Shown one piece after another: positions 8,977-16,442 of a stretch of DNA of 64,000 nucleotides. Under the pieces are notes generated by a model. The model saw nothing but the letters and a program-made list of their open reading frames with translations. It did not search any database and was not told the DNA's origin. The position numbers and the translations under genes are program-made. The number at the start of each line of letters is the position of its first letter. The first letter of the stretch is position 1. The stretch lies in assembly GCF_019492185.1 (NCBI RefSeq), contig NZ_JAICCF010000001.1, positions 682,001-746,000 on the forward strand, read 5' to 3'. This DNA is from Chitinophaga rhizophila (GTDB lineage Bacteria; Bacteroidota; Bacteroidia; Chitinophagales; Chitinophagaceae).

Positions 8977-9043
8977 GTTGCCAGGGACTGATTGCACCTG
9001 AACAGGCAAGGGAAGAGGGAGCTATAAGGGAGAGAAAAGCAGT

Positions 9044-9089
9044 CCTTTTACCGGGGAAACAGCTATGAGGATGTCACCCCGGTAAAAGG
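9044..9089. terminator. Hairpin between convergent msrA and the small membrane gene
   Basis: A 13-bp perfect stem (9044-9056 with 9077-9089) with a 20-nt loop, just past the stop codon of the minus-strand gene at 9102. It probably ends that transcript; the T-run is weak. Confidence 0.5.
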
Positions 9090-9101
9090 GTCAGCTCAGT
9101 A

Positions 9102-9308
9102 TTATTCCATTGTTGACTCATGGATCATGTTGTTAACTTTCTTCTGTGTTTTACGCAGGTGACGGCTGGCATAACGTTGTGCGTCATCTGCAGTTGCGCC
9201 GGCACCGTCTAACAGACGTTGCATACCGTTTTTACTACGGGTCAGGTAAACAATTACTCCTGCTGCTGCTGCGCCTACAATAGTAGCGGCTATTAATGCT
9301 TTTTTCAT
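9102..9308 (-). CDS. Small single-span membrane protein (YtxH-like)
   Basis: 68 aa: one N-terminal transmembrane helix (ALIAATIVGAAAAGVIVYLT), then a basic, polar amphipathic tail (RYASRHLRKTQKKVNNM). The glycine/alanine-rich helix followed by a charged tail resembles YtxH/general-stress small proteins. I cannot assign a function. It is supported as a gene by its length, a composition sensible for a membrane protein, and a hairpin right after the stop. It overlaps no other gene once the divergent neighbour is started at 9401. Confidence 0.7.
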   Translation of the reverse strand: MKKALIAATIVGAAAAGVIVYLTRSKNGMQRLLDGAGATADDAQRYASRHLRKTQKKVNNMIHESTME

Positions 9309-9371
9309 GGCTAAAATTTTTTGGTCCGCAATGGATAATACAAGAGTTATACCAATTGATGCCAGATTTTA

Positions 9372-9379
9372 TATTTTTG
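9372..9379 (+). promoter_or_regulatory. -7 box for the membrane protein at 9401
   Basis: TATTTTTG matches TAnnTTTG, 21 bases before the ATG at 9401. This supports 9401 rather than the upstream in-frame ATG at 9296, which lies before the promoter. Confidence 0.45.
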
Positions 9380-9400
9380 CCGCCACAATCAACATCACAT

Positions 9401-9802
9401 ATGGCTGAAACCACACCTGTCTACAGCATTCCCTTAAAATACCGGAGAATGGAAAATCTGCATATTGTTTTCTGGTTGCTGAAAGATATCGGCTGGTGTC
9501 TGATCTGGAAGTCGCTAGGCATTACCATGATCTTCCCTACATTGATTATTGCAATCGTGATTGCTTACCGTACCCGGCAATTTATGGCTGAGTTATGCCA
9601 CAACCTGGCCATACTGGTATGGATTACGGCCAACTCTTACTGGATGGTTAGTGAGTTCCTGCACTTTGACGCCAATATTGTTACAGGCACGGTTACCTAT
9701 AAACACCTGGCTTTAATTCCTTTCGTATCGGGTGTGCTGATACTGGCTTATTACTACTGCTGGTACAGGCCGCGCCATCCGGATGAACCTGAAACGATGT
9801 AA
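9401..9802 (+). CDS. Multi-pass membrane protein of unknown function
   Basis: 133 aa from the ATG at 9401. It has three or four transmembrane stretches: ITMIFPTLIIAIVIAY, the Leu/Ile/Trp-rich NLAILVWITANSYWM, and LALIPFVSGVLILAYYY. Trp, Tyr and His are abundant. I recognise no family. The frame extends upstream to 9296, but the -7 box at 9372-9379 and the MAETTPVYSIPLKYR start make 9401 the better choice. It is convergent with the sigma/anti-sigma pair that follows. Confidence 0.75.
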   Translation: MAETTPVYSIPLKYRRMENLHIVFWLLKDIGWCLIWKSLGITMIFPTLIIAIVIAYRTRQFMAELCHNLAILVWITANSYWMVSEFLHFDANIVTGTVTYKHLALIPFVSGVLILAYYYCWYRPRHPDEPETM

Positions 9803-9836
9803 GGTTACCGGGGTTATCTCGCAATTGACTATGCTG

Positions 9837-10091
9837 TTATTTATGAGGAGATAGCTGTTGCTGGGGTGAAATGATACTGGTTTGTTGTACCAGTTCGTCC
9901 CAGCCGGAGATAATATTAAAAGGTAAAGGCGGTAATGTGCGTGCGGCTTCCCATAGGCGCTGCAGCTCAGTGTACATGGTATGATTCCCTGGTGATTCCA
10001 GCAGCCATTGGTGTAAAGCAGCCTGCTTGTCCGCATTGCGGGCATCCGTCAGACAATCTATGACAAATTCCGTTACATCGTTCCTGTTCAT
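9837..10091 (-). CDS. Truncated FecR-type anti-sigma factor (N-terminal cytoplasmic domain only)
   Basis: 84 aa. The sequence resembles the cytoplasmic N-terminal domain of Bacteroidota FecR proteins: ADKQAALHQWLLESPGNHTMYTELQRLWEAA, then a FNIISGWDELVQQ segment where FecR relatives have 'FDVDAAWQKL'. A full FecR is about 320-390 aa, with a transmembrane helix and a periplasmic sensor domain. Both are absent here, and only 34 bp separate the stop from the next gene. It begins 44 bp after the sigma-factor stop, the usual order. It may be a deletion remnant or a working soluble activator/anti-sigma factor. Confidence 0.7.
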   Translation of the reverse strand: MNRNDVTEFVIDCLTDARNADKQAALHQWLLESPGNHTMYTELQRLWEAARTLPPLPFNIISGWDELVQQTSIISPQQQLSPHK

Positions 10092-10135
10092 TGCTTATAC
10101 GTATTACGACAATCCAGCGCGGGACTACTTTGATA

Positions 10136-10693
10136 TTACTCCAATCTTTTCCCGTTCAGCAGGTGTGTGCGTAAGTGTTTCAGCGCCACGGCCAGCTGGA
10201 AATACACAGTGTTGATGGCAATATCCAGACGGGCGGCTATTTCTGAAGGTTCCAGTCCGTCAAAGCGGCTGAGCAGGAATATTTCCCGGCAACGGGGTGC
10301 CAGTTCCTGTGAAAGGCGCAATATCTCTTTCTGTAACAACAGATGGTCGGTTATCTCGTGCAGCGTGCCCGTATCTGCCTGCCATTGCAAGGCCTCCTCA
10401 CTGACATGGCGGGCCCGCCTTTTTAACTCATTGATACTCCTGTTGGTGACGGCGCGATACAGATAGTGCCGCAGATTGCCAGTGATCTGTATCTCAGGTC
10501 CCTTCTCCCACAAATACGTAAATAGCCCCTGCACTATATCCCTGGCCAGGTCCTGTTCTTTGACCCAGCGATACGCCAGCAGGTACAACTCCTCACTGTA
10601 GACAGTGTAAATTTCCCGGAAGACATCCGCATCACGGTTACGGAAGGCTTTAGTGGCATCATCAGCAGAAATATCGTGTCTTTCGTGCGGCAT
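10136..10693 (-). CDS. ECF RNA polymerase sigma factor (FecI-like)
   Basis: 185 aa. Region 2 spans about residues 15-85 (FREIYTVYSEELYLLAYRWV, then ARDIVQGLFTYLWEKG, the DIVQ-type 2.3/2.4 core). Region 4 spans about 125-180 (LAPRCREIFLLSRFDGLEPSEIAARL, then INTVYFQLAVALKHLR). Such Bacteroidota ECF factors usually pair with a membrane FecR and a SusC/SusD-type receptor. Here the partner is a fragment and no SusC/D genes follow. The box upstream is only a near match to TAnnTTTG. Confidence 0.93.
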   Translation of the reverse strand: MPHERHDISADDATKAFRNRDADVFREIYTVYSEELYLLAYRWVKEQDLARDIVQGLFTYLWEKGPEIQITGNLRHYLYRAVTNRSINELKRRARHVSEEALQWQADTGTLHEITDHLLLQKEILRLSQELAPRCREIFLLSRFDGLEPSEIAARLDIAINTVYFQLAVALKHLRTHLLNGKRLE

Positions 10694-10783
10694 CGGTTAT
10701 CTTGAGTGGCGCACAAAGTATTATTTTTTTTAAATAGTTACCGGGAAAAATAAAGGTGATAACACGTAGCTGTACCTCGGGGA

Positions 10784-11566
10784 TCAGCCTGTCAGTAATG
10801 ACGGGTCTTTATAGTTGTCTTTCAGTTCTACTCCGGATAAACGCAGGCGTAAAGCTTCCTGCAAGAGGTAACAGATCTTACCGGCGGCAGGAATATACTG
10901 CAGCCCGTCCTGCCGGATGTTTGAAATGCAATTCCTTACTTCATCAGTATTGCCCGTACGTGGCTGGAAAGTGATATATGCACCCATACTATCTGCAGCA
11001 CTTAGTCCGGGTCTCTCCCCTATCAGCATCAATGTTGCTTTGGCCTGTATCAGTTCTCCTATCTCATCCCCAATGGCTACCCTGCCCTGCTCTACCAGGC
11101 ATACAGGAGCTATCGAGAGGCCCGCTGTTTTGAGTAATGGTAACAGGTGATTCAGCAAAGGAGCGGTATGGAGGTTCATAGCGGTAGCTGACAAACCATC
11201 TGCCACAATAATCACAACATCCTTCTGCCGAAAAGCAGCCGGTTGCGCCTGTAGTATTTCTATGCTGCCTGTATCCAGCTTCCGCCCTTTATCCGGCCGT
11301 TGCAGGTATTCATGCCGGCCGGCAACGCTACTATGTAGCTGTACTACCGGCAACATGAACGCATGTAGCTCTTCCAGCAGCAGGTTGATATCCAGGCGGG
11401 AGTATACGGCATCCCTGGCATGTGCGTGTGCCAGCCGGAAAGACAGTACTTCCTTCAGTGGTATAGCCGTACCCGTTCTGCCCAGCGCTATACGTGCCGT
11501 TGTATATGCCTTTAATGCACTCCATGGATCTTCCTGTACAGTATTACGATGTTGTATATTGCTCAT
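10784..11566 (-). CDS. eutC: Ethanolamine ammonia-lyase small subunit
   Basis: 260 aa, a little shorter than the enterobacterial protein (about 295). It forms the B12-dependent lyase with EutB, converting ethanolamine to acetaldehyde and ammonia. Recognisable blocks are DPWSALKAYTTARIALGR at the N-terminus, VVIVADGLSATAMNLHTAPLL in the middle (cobalamin-binding side) and LIGERPGLSAADSMGAYITF near residue 190. The start codon overlaps the eutB stop (ATGA), so the two subunits are translationally coupled. Confidence 0.96.
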   Translation of the reverse strand: MSNIQHRNTVQEDPWSALKAYTTARIALGRTGTAIPLKEVLSFRLAHAHARDAVYSRLDINLLLEELHAFMLPVVQLHSSVAGRHEYLQRPDKGRKLDTGSIEILQAQPAAFRQKDVVIIVADGLSATAMNLHTAPLLNHLLPLLKTAGLSIAPVCLVEQGRVAIGDEIGELIQAKATLMLIGERPGLSAADSMGAYITFQPRTGNTDEVRNCISNIRQDGLQYIPAAGKICYLLQEALRLRLSGVELKDNYKDPSLLTG

Positions 11567-12939
11567 CCTGCCTGATAAGTTAATAAGTGATGTGTGTTGC
11601 CTACAGGCTGTAATTGTCCGCCGGCATTGGTAATACCCTGTCTTTGCAGCCAGCCTTCAAACTCCGGCGCTGCTTTGAGGCCAAGTACCTTCCGTACATA
11701 CTGTGCATCATGGAAGGAAGTAGATTGATAGTTAAGCATGATATCATCGGCTCCCGGCACGCCAATGATGAAGTTACATCCGGCTACGCCGAGAAGTGTA
11801 AGCAGATTATCCATATCATCCTGGTCAGCTTCTGCATGGTTGGTATAACAGACATCCACACCCATCGGTAACCCTAGTAGTTTGCCACAGCAATGGTCTT
11901 CCAGCGCCGCCCGTATGATCTGCTTTCCATCAAACAGGTATTCAGGTCCGATGAAGCCTACTACCGTATTTACCAGCAACGGAGAAAACCTTCTGGCCAC
12001 AGCATATGCGCGTACTTCACATGTCTGCTGGTCTACGCCCTGGTGGGCATTTGCAGATAAAGCGCTGCCCTGCCCCGTTTCAAAGTACATCACATTATTG
12101 CCGATTGTCCCCCTGTTCAGTGACAGCGCCGCGTCATACGCCTCCTGTAATAATCCCAGATGTATGCCGAAGCTGCTATTGGTCCGGGCTGTACCACCGA
12201 TGGACTGGAAGACAAGATCCACCGGGGCTTTAGTCATTACCTGCAAAGCAGTGGTCACATGACATAAGATGCAGGACTGCGTAGGAATGTCAAACTGTTC
12301 ACGTAACTGGTCCAGCATGTGTAGCAGCTGTATGACAGCCTGCGGACTGTCAGTAGCCGGGTTGATACCAATAACAGCATCGCCACAACCATATAGCAGT
12401 CCGTCGATAATGCTGGCAGCAATACCTTTCGGATCATCGGTATTATGATTGGGCTGAAGACGTACGGACAGCCGTCCTTTTAGTCCGATAGTATTCCGGA
12501 AGCGGGTCACTACCTCGCACTTCTGCGCCACACTGATGAGGTCCTGGTTGCGCATCAGTTTAGATACTGCCGCTACCATTTCAGGCGTAAGACCCGGGGC
12601 CAGCTGCTGCAAGGTTTGCGTATCTGCATCATCACTCAGTAACCAGTCGCGCAGTTCGCCTACCGTAAAGTGGCTTACAGGTGCAAATGCTGCCTGGTTG
12701 TGCGTATCTATAATAAGGCGGGTGATTTCGTCTTCTTCATATGGTATGACTGCTTCCTGGAGGAAAGTCTTCAGTGGCACATCTGCCAGCGCCAGCTGCG
12801 CAGCTACCCGTTCTTCATAGGTAGCAGCTGCGAGGCCGGCAAGAGCATCTCCCGAGCGGAAAGGCGTGGCCTTTGCCAGCAATGTGCGCAGGTCGTCGAA
12901 CTGGTATGTCCTGAATTGTATGGTATGCTGATAAGACAC
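11563..12939 (-). CDS. eutB: Ethanolamine ammonia-lyase large subunit
   Basis: 458 aa, full length for EutB. It is the TIM-barrel catalytic subunit that binds ethanolamine and the adenosylcobalamin lower face. Clear family blocks include LRDWLLSDDADTQTLQQLAPGLTPEMVAAVSKLM, RLQPNHNTDDPKGI, YGCGDAVIGINPATDS and LGLPMGVDVCYTNHAEADQDD. It lies 18 bp from the upstream permease and overlaps eutC by four bases. No eutA reactivase and no shell (microcompartment) genes lie nearby. Confidence 0.97.
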   Translation of the reverse strand: MSYQHTIQFRTYQFDDLRTLLAKATPFRSGDALAGLAAATYEERVAAQLALADVPLKTFLQEAVIPYEEDEITRLIIDTHNQAAFAPVSHFTVGELRDWLLSDDADTQTLQQLAPGLTPEMVAAVSKLMRNQDLISVAQKCEVVTRFRNTIGLKGRLSVRLQPNHNTDDPKGIAASIIDGLLYGCGDAVIGINPATDSPQAVIQLLHMLDQLREQFDIPTQSCILCHVTTALQVMTKAPVDLVFQSIGGTARTNSSFGIHLGLLQEAYDAALSLNRGTIGNNVMYFETGQGSALSANAHQGVDQQTCEVRAYAVARRFSPLLVNTVVGFIGPEYLFDGKQIIRAALEDHCCGKLLGLPMGVDVCYTNHAEADQDDMDNLLTLLGVAGCNFIIGVPGADDIMLNYQSTSFHDAQYVRKVLGLKAAPEFEGWLQRQGITNAGGQLQPVGNTHHLLTYQAG

Positions 12940-12957
12940 AACAATATTTTTATTTTC

Positions 12958-14289
12958 TTACGCAATTACATTTTTCGCATCCGTGTTTATTGCCGGCGCT
13001 TTATGTCTGCCCATGATGACGAAAATAAGCAGAGCGATCCCCATGCCTGAAAAGAACAGGCCCGCCAGTAATAAGTTATAGTATATGATTGCGATCAGAG
13101 ATACTATAGATAATACCAGCGCTATACCAGGGAACCAGGGATAGTATGGTGCCCTGAACGGACGGTCTAGCCCTGGCTCTTTTCTCCTGAGTATAAACAG
13201 GCTGATCATACTCAGAATATACATAACTACCGCCCCCATGACAGATAGTATCACCAGCTGGTCAGTCCTGCCGAAATATAATGCGATGATGCCCAGTACA
13301 GCGCCGGCTATCAGTGCAACATAGGGAACCTGTCTTTTCGGACTAAGCACGGCTAGTACCGGCGGCAGGTATCCTGCTCTTGCCAGTGCAAACAGCTGAC
13401 GGGAGTAGCTGATAATGATACCGTTAAAGGAAGCAATCAATCCGAAGAGACCAATGCCCGCAAATACCTTCGTGATACCGCTTTGTTTACCTAGTACTAC
13501 TCCGATCGCCTCAGGTAGCGGGTAGTCAATACCTGACAGTAATTGCCAGTCTGTAATGCCACCCGTTAGTACCATTACTCCGATCGCTAGGGCTGCGAGT
13601 GTAAGCATTGCAGAGATATATCCTTTGGGGATATTCCTGGCTGGATCTTTTACCTCCTCCGCCACCATGGCAATACCTTCAATACACACATACAGCCACA
13701 TGGCGAATGGCAGCGCAGCAAACACCCCCATCCAGCCGGCAGGCATAGCATTGTGCATGAAGTTGGACAACCGGAATGAGGGCGCTACAATGCCCATATA
13801 GATCAGCAGTTCGATTACTGCAAGTAAGGTAATGACCAGGGAGAAAAGTGCAGACTCTTTAATACCCAGCAGGTTAACGCCAGTCAGTAGCAGGTAAAAC
13901 ACGATACCACAGCCTAATACGGGCAGTGAGGGATGCAGGAAGTGCAGATAGTTACCCAGTGCAAAGGCGATAGCCGGCGTTGCCAGCAGGAACTCGACAG
14001 CAGTGGCATATCCGGCTATAAGTCCGCCGAAAGGCCCCATAGCTCTATGTGTATAGGTAAAAGGGCCACCTGCCTGCGGGATAGCAGTAGTGAGTTCTGT
14101 GAAGCTGAATATGAACGTTACATATAGCAGGGTGATGATCAGCGTTGCGACCAGGAAACCGGCGGTACCTGCTATGCCCCATCCATAGTTCCAGCCAAAG
14201 TATTCACCGGAAATAACCAATCCGACACCAATAGCCCAGAGATGTATGGGCCTGATAACTTTCTTTAAAACAGTTTCCTGAGCAGACAT
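12958..14289 (-). CDS. eat: Ethanolamine permease (APC superfamily)
   Basis: 443 aa, about 12 transmembrane helices. The N-terminus LWAIGVGLVISGEYFGWNYG is the signature of the ethanolamine permease group of the APC superfamily. PQAGGPFTYTHRAMGPFGG and AEEVKDPARNIPKGY are the usual APC landmarks. Its position directly before eutBC fixes the substrate by context. It probably supplies ethanolamine from phospholipid breakdown as a nitrogen and two-carbon source. Confidence 0.93.
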   Translation of the reverse strand: MSAQETVLKKVIRPIHLWAIGVGLVISGEYFGWNYGWGIAGTAGFLVATLIITLLYVTFIFSFTELTTAIPQAGGPFTYTHRAMGPFGGLIAGYATAVEFLLATPAIAFALGNYLHFLHPSLPVLGCGIVFYLLLTGVNLLGIKESALFSLVITLLAVIELLIYMGIVAPSFRLSNFMHNAMPAGWMGVFAALPFAMWLYVCIEGIAMVAEEVKDPARNIPKGYISAMLTLAALAIGVMVLTGGITDWQLLSGIDYPLPEAIGVVLGKQSGITKVFAGIGLFGLIASFNGIIISYSRQLFALARAGYLPPVLAVLSPKRQVPYVALIAGAVLGIIALYFGRTDQLVILSVMGAVVMYILSMISLFILRRKEPGLDRPFRAPYYPWFPGIALVLSIVSLIAIIYYNLLLAGLFFSGMGIALLIFVIMGRHKAPAINTDAKNVIA

Positions 14290-14387
14290 ATAAATACGGG
14301 ATTAGTGGTAGTGTTGTAGCACTACCTTTGGTTGATATAATCTGTTCCCGTTTCCCTGGTGAAGTCTTGTCAAGATACGTAAAAAGA

Positions 14388-15386
14388 TCACATTTCCACC
14401 TGCAGGGAAGTATTGCGGCTTCCGGCAAATTTGACCCTGTATTCGGTGGGTGTTAAACCCACTTCTTTACGGAACACCTTCCGGAAGGCTTTGATGTCAT
14501 TGTAACCACAATCCAGCATGACAGACAGTATACTGTTACCGGTCTGTTCCAGCATCTTCTTGGCTGCTTCAATCCTTGTTTTCTGCAGGTATTCAATCGG
14601 AGTTATACCTGTAGCCTGTTTGAAGCGTCGTACGAAGTTGCGGCGGCTGGCAGGAATGTTTTCCATAAAGGACTCTACGTTGCGTGCTTCCCGGAAACTG
14701 GCTTCCATACGTTGCTGTACTTCTGTGATCAATGGATCAGCATGTCTCCTGTCTGGCAGGAACATACCGAAGTAAGATTGCGTATCCCTGTCCATATCGA
14801 TAGCAAATAGTTTTGCAGCTCTTACGGCCATGTCCTGTCCGCAACATTTCTCTACGAGATGCAGCAGGAGATGGAAAGTGCTGGTTGCACCGCCGCTGGT
14901 ATAGATACCGGCAGCAGCTGTAAGCACTTTGTCGGGTTGCAGCAGTACTTCCGGGAAGTGACCGGCAAATGCAGAACACGCATTCATGTGCGTGGTAGCA
15001 GGCTTACCATTCAGCAGACCGGTAGCAGCCAGGAGGAATGCCCCCGTGCAGAAACTGGCTATTTCTGCGCCGGCATGATGCTGTTGCCGGATCCAGGGAA
15101 GGAAAATATGGTTGGCAGTGATGGCAGTGTCCACATCTCCGGAAATAAAAGCCGGGATCAGTACAATATCTGGCTGCACGGCATCTTTCAATGCTACAGT
15201 AACGTGACGGCCATAGTGAGGCAACAGGTCTACTCCTTCCTGGTCAGGAAGTACCAGCTGAAGGTTGAAGCAAGGTGGCTGTTGACTGGCGGCATACATG
15301 GAGTTGACAGACTCAAAGACATCGAGGATGGCGGCAGTGCTAATAAGCCGGTGATTATAGGTAAGCAACAGTGCCAGGTTCGTCAT
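14388..15386 (-). CDS. GlxA-family transcriptional regulator (DJ-1/PfpI domain plus AraC HTH)
   Basis: 332 aa. The N-terminal half (about 1-190) is a DJ-1/PfpI amidase-like fold with its cysteine elbow (IASFCTGAFLLAATGLL). The C-terminal 100 residues are an AraC-type double HTH (SRRNFVRRFKQATGITPIEYLQKTRIEAAKKML, then CGYNDIKAFRKVFRKEVGLTP). It sits 98 bp upstream of the ethanolamine permease on the same strand, so it is the probable activator of the eut genes. The ligand is unknown. Confidence 0.93.
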   Translation of the reverse strand: MTNLALLLTYNHRLISTAAILDVFESVNSMYAASQQPPCFNLQLVLPDQEGVDLLPHYGRHVTVALKDAVQPDIVLIPAFISGDVDTAITANHIFLPWIRQQHHAGAEIASFCTGAFLLAATGLLNGKPATTHMNACSAFAGHFPEVLLQPDKVLTAAAGIYTSGGATSTFHLLLHLVEKCCGQDMAVRAAKLFAIDMDRDTQSYFGMFLPDRRHADPLITEVQQRMEASFREARNVESFMENIPASRRNFVRRFKQATGITPIEYLQKTRIEAAKKMLEQTGNSILSVMLDCGYNDIKAFRKVFRKEVGLTPTEYRVKFAGSRNTSLQVEM

Positions 15387-15511
15387 TATTACAGGTTTTT
15401 AAACAAGTACGGTAAGTTACAACATTTGTCTCAAATACCCCCTATGACTGGCGCTTTGTAGTACTCATGAATAGAATAAGCGTCCGTATATTCGGTAGGT
15501 AAATAACGTTT

Positions 15512-15898
15512 ATGGAAAAGAAGCAACCAGGAGCCATCCTATGGCACGACCTTACCGTTCCCGATGCAGCAGCGGTCAGCGAATTTTACAAACAGGTAGT
15601 TGGCTGGGAGAAGATCGAGCTTAGTATGGGCGACTATGACGATTATCTGATGAAGCACGCTGACAATGGCCCGCAAGGTGCAGAAGCCGGCATCTGCCAT
15701 GCGCGGGGAGGCAATGCCTATCTTCCTCCGCAATGGCTGGTGTATGTGGTAGTAGATAACCTGGAGCATAGTCTGGCCCAATGTACAGCCCTGGGTGGAA
15801 AGGTGCTCGGGGAACAGCGCAAAATGGGTAAAGATGCGATCTATTGCCTGATCCAGGACCCCGCAGGCGCTTATATGATGTTGTACCAGCAATTCTGA
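15512..15898 (+). CDS. VOC (glyoxalase/bleomycin-resistance) family protein
   Basis: 128 aa with a paired beta-alpha-beta-beta-beta VOC fold: WHDLTVPDAAAVSEFYKQVVGWE at the N-terminus and VDNLEHSLAQCTALGGKVLGE, then DPAGAYMMLYQ, at the C-terminus. Such proteins bind a divalent metal and handle many substrates, so the reaction is unknown. It is a stand-alone gene with a strong terminator. Confidence 0.9.
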   Translation: MEKKQPGAILWHDLTVPDAAAVSEFYKQVVGWEKIELSMGDYDDYLMKHADNGPQGAEAGICHARGGNAYLPPQWLVYVVVDNLEHSLAQCTALGGKVLGEQRKMGKDAIYCLIQDPAGAYMMLYQQF

Positions 15899-15937
15899 TA
15901 TACCCCCGCTCATACCGACTGCCCCAAGTTACTAATG

Positions 15938-15969
15938 ACCGTTCCGGTATGTACCGGACGGTTTTTTTT
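15938..15969 (+). terminator. Intrinsic terminator after the VOC gene
   Basis: ACCGTTCCGGTA (15938-15949) pairs with TACCGGACGGT (15952-15962), with one bulged T and a 2-nt loop as drawn. A run of T follows. Confidence 0.85.
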
Positions 15970-15994
15970 ATAAAAAAAAGAGCTTAGGTACACC

Positions 15995-16021
15995 AACGTA
16001 CGTTTTTAATACATACCTTTG
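15995..16021 (+). promoter_or_regulatory. blaI-type promoter with palindromic operator
   Basis: The -7 box TACCTTTG (16014-16021) ends four bases before the blaI ATG, giving a leaderless or near-leaderless mRNA. Just upstream lies the perfect 10-bp palindrome AACGTACGTT (15995-16004), well placed for BlaI self-repression. Confidence 0.5.
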
Positions 16022-16025
16022 GAAT

Positions 16026-16427
16026 ATGAGCTTATTCAAGAAAGATATATCTCCGGAAATAGTGCCCACCAAGACAGAGCTGGATGTACTGCAGATACTC
16101 TGGCAGTACGGCCCATCGACTGTACGTTTTGTGCATGATAAGCTGAACGAGCAGAAAGAAGCGGTCATTTATACCAGTACCCTGAAACTGATGCAGGTGA
16201 TGAAAGAAAAAGGCATGCTGAACCGGGATGAAAGCAGTATGAAGCACGTATACAGCGCTGCCGTAGAAGAGAATAAGATAAAAGGAACAATGCTGGGCCG
16301 CTTTATGGACACCATGTATAATGGCTCTCCCAGCGATATGATGATGGCATTGCTGGGCAATGACAGGACATCTGCCGACGAGCTGAAAAAGATTAAAGAT
16401 CTGTTGAAAGATATAGAAGATAAATAG
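16026..16427 (+). CDS. BlaI/MecI/CopY-family transcriptional repressor
   Basis: 133 aa winged-helix repressor. The HTH spans about residues 10-75 (PTKTELDVLQILWQYGPSTVRFVHDKL, then VIYTSTLKLMQVMKEKGML). The C-terminal dimer domain ends in LKKIKDLLKDIED. In the classic bla/mec systems such a repressor is cut or released when a BlaR1-type sensor protease in the membrane is activated. The sensor gene follows after 15 bp, so the pair forms an operon. Confidence 0.95.
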   Translation: MSLFKKDISPEIVPTKTELDVLQILWQYGPSTVRFVHDKLNEQKEAVIYTSTLKLMQVMKEKGMLNRDESSMKHVYSAAVEENKIKGTMLGRFMDTMYNGSPSDMMMALLGNDRTSADELKKIKDLLKDIEDK

Positions 16428-16442
16428 TTAAAAAACATCCTG

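Noticed and set aside
14859..15461. Plus-strand frame (200 aa) over the GlxA-type regulator
   Set aside because: Antisense shadow; the regulator on the minus strand has clear domains.
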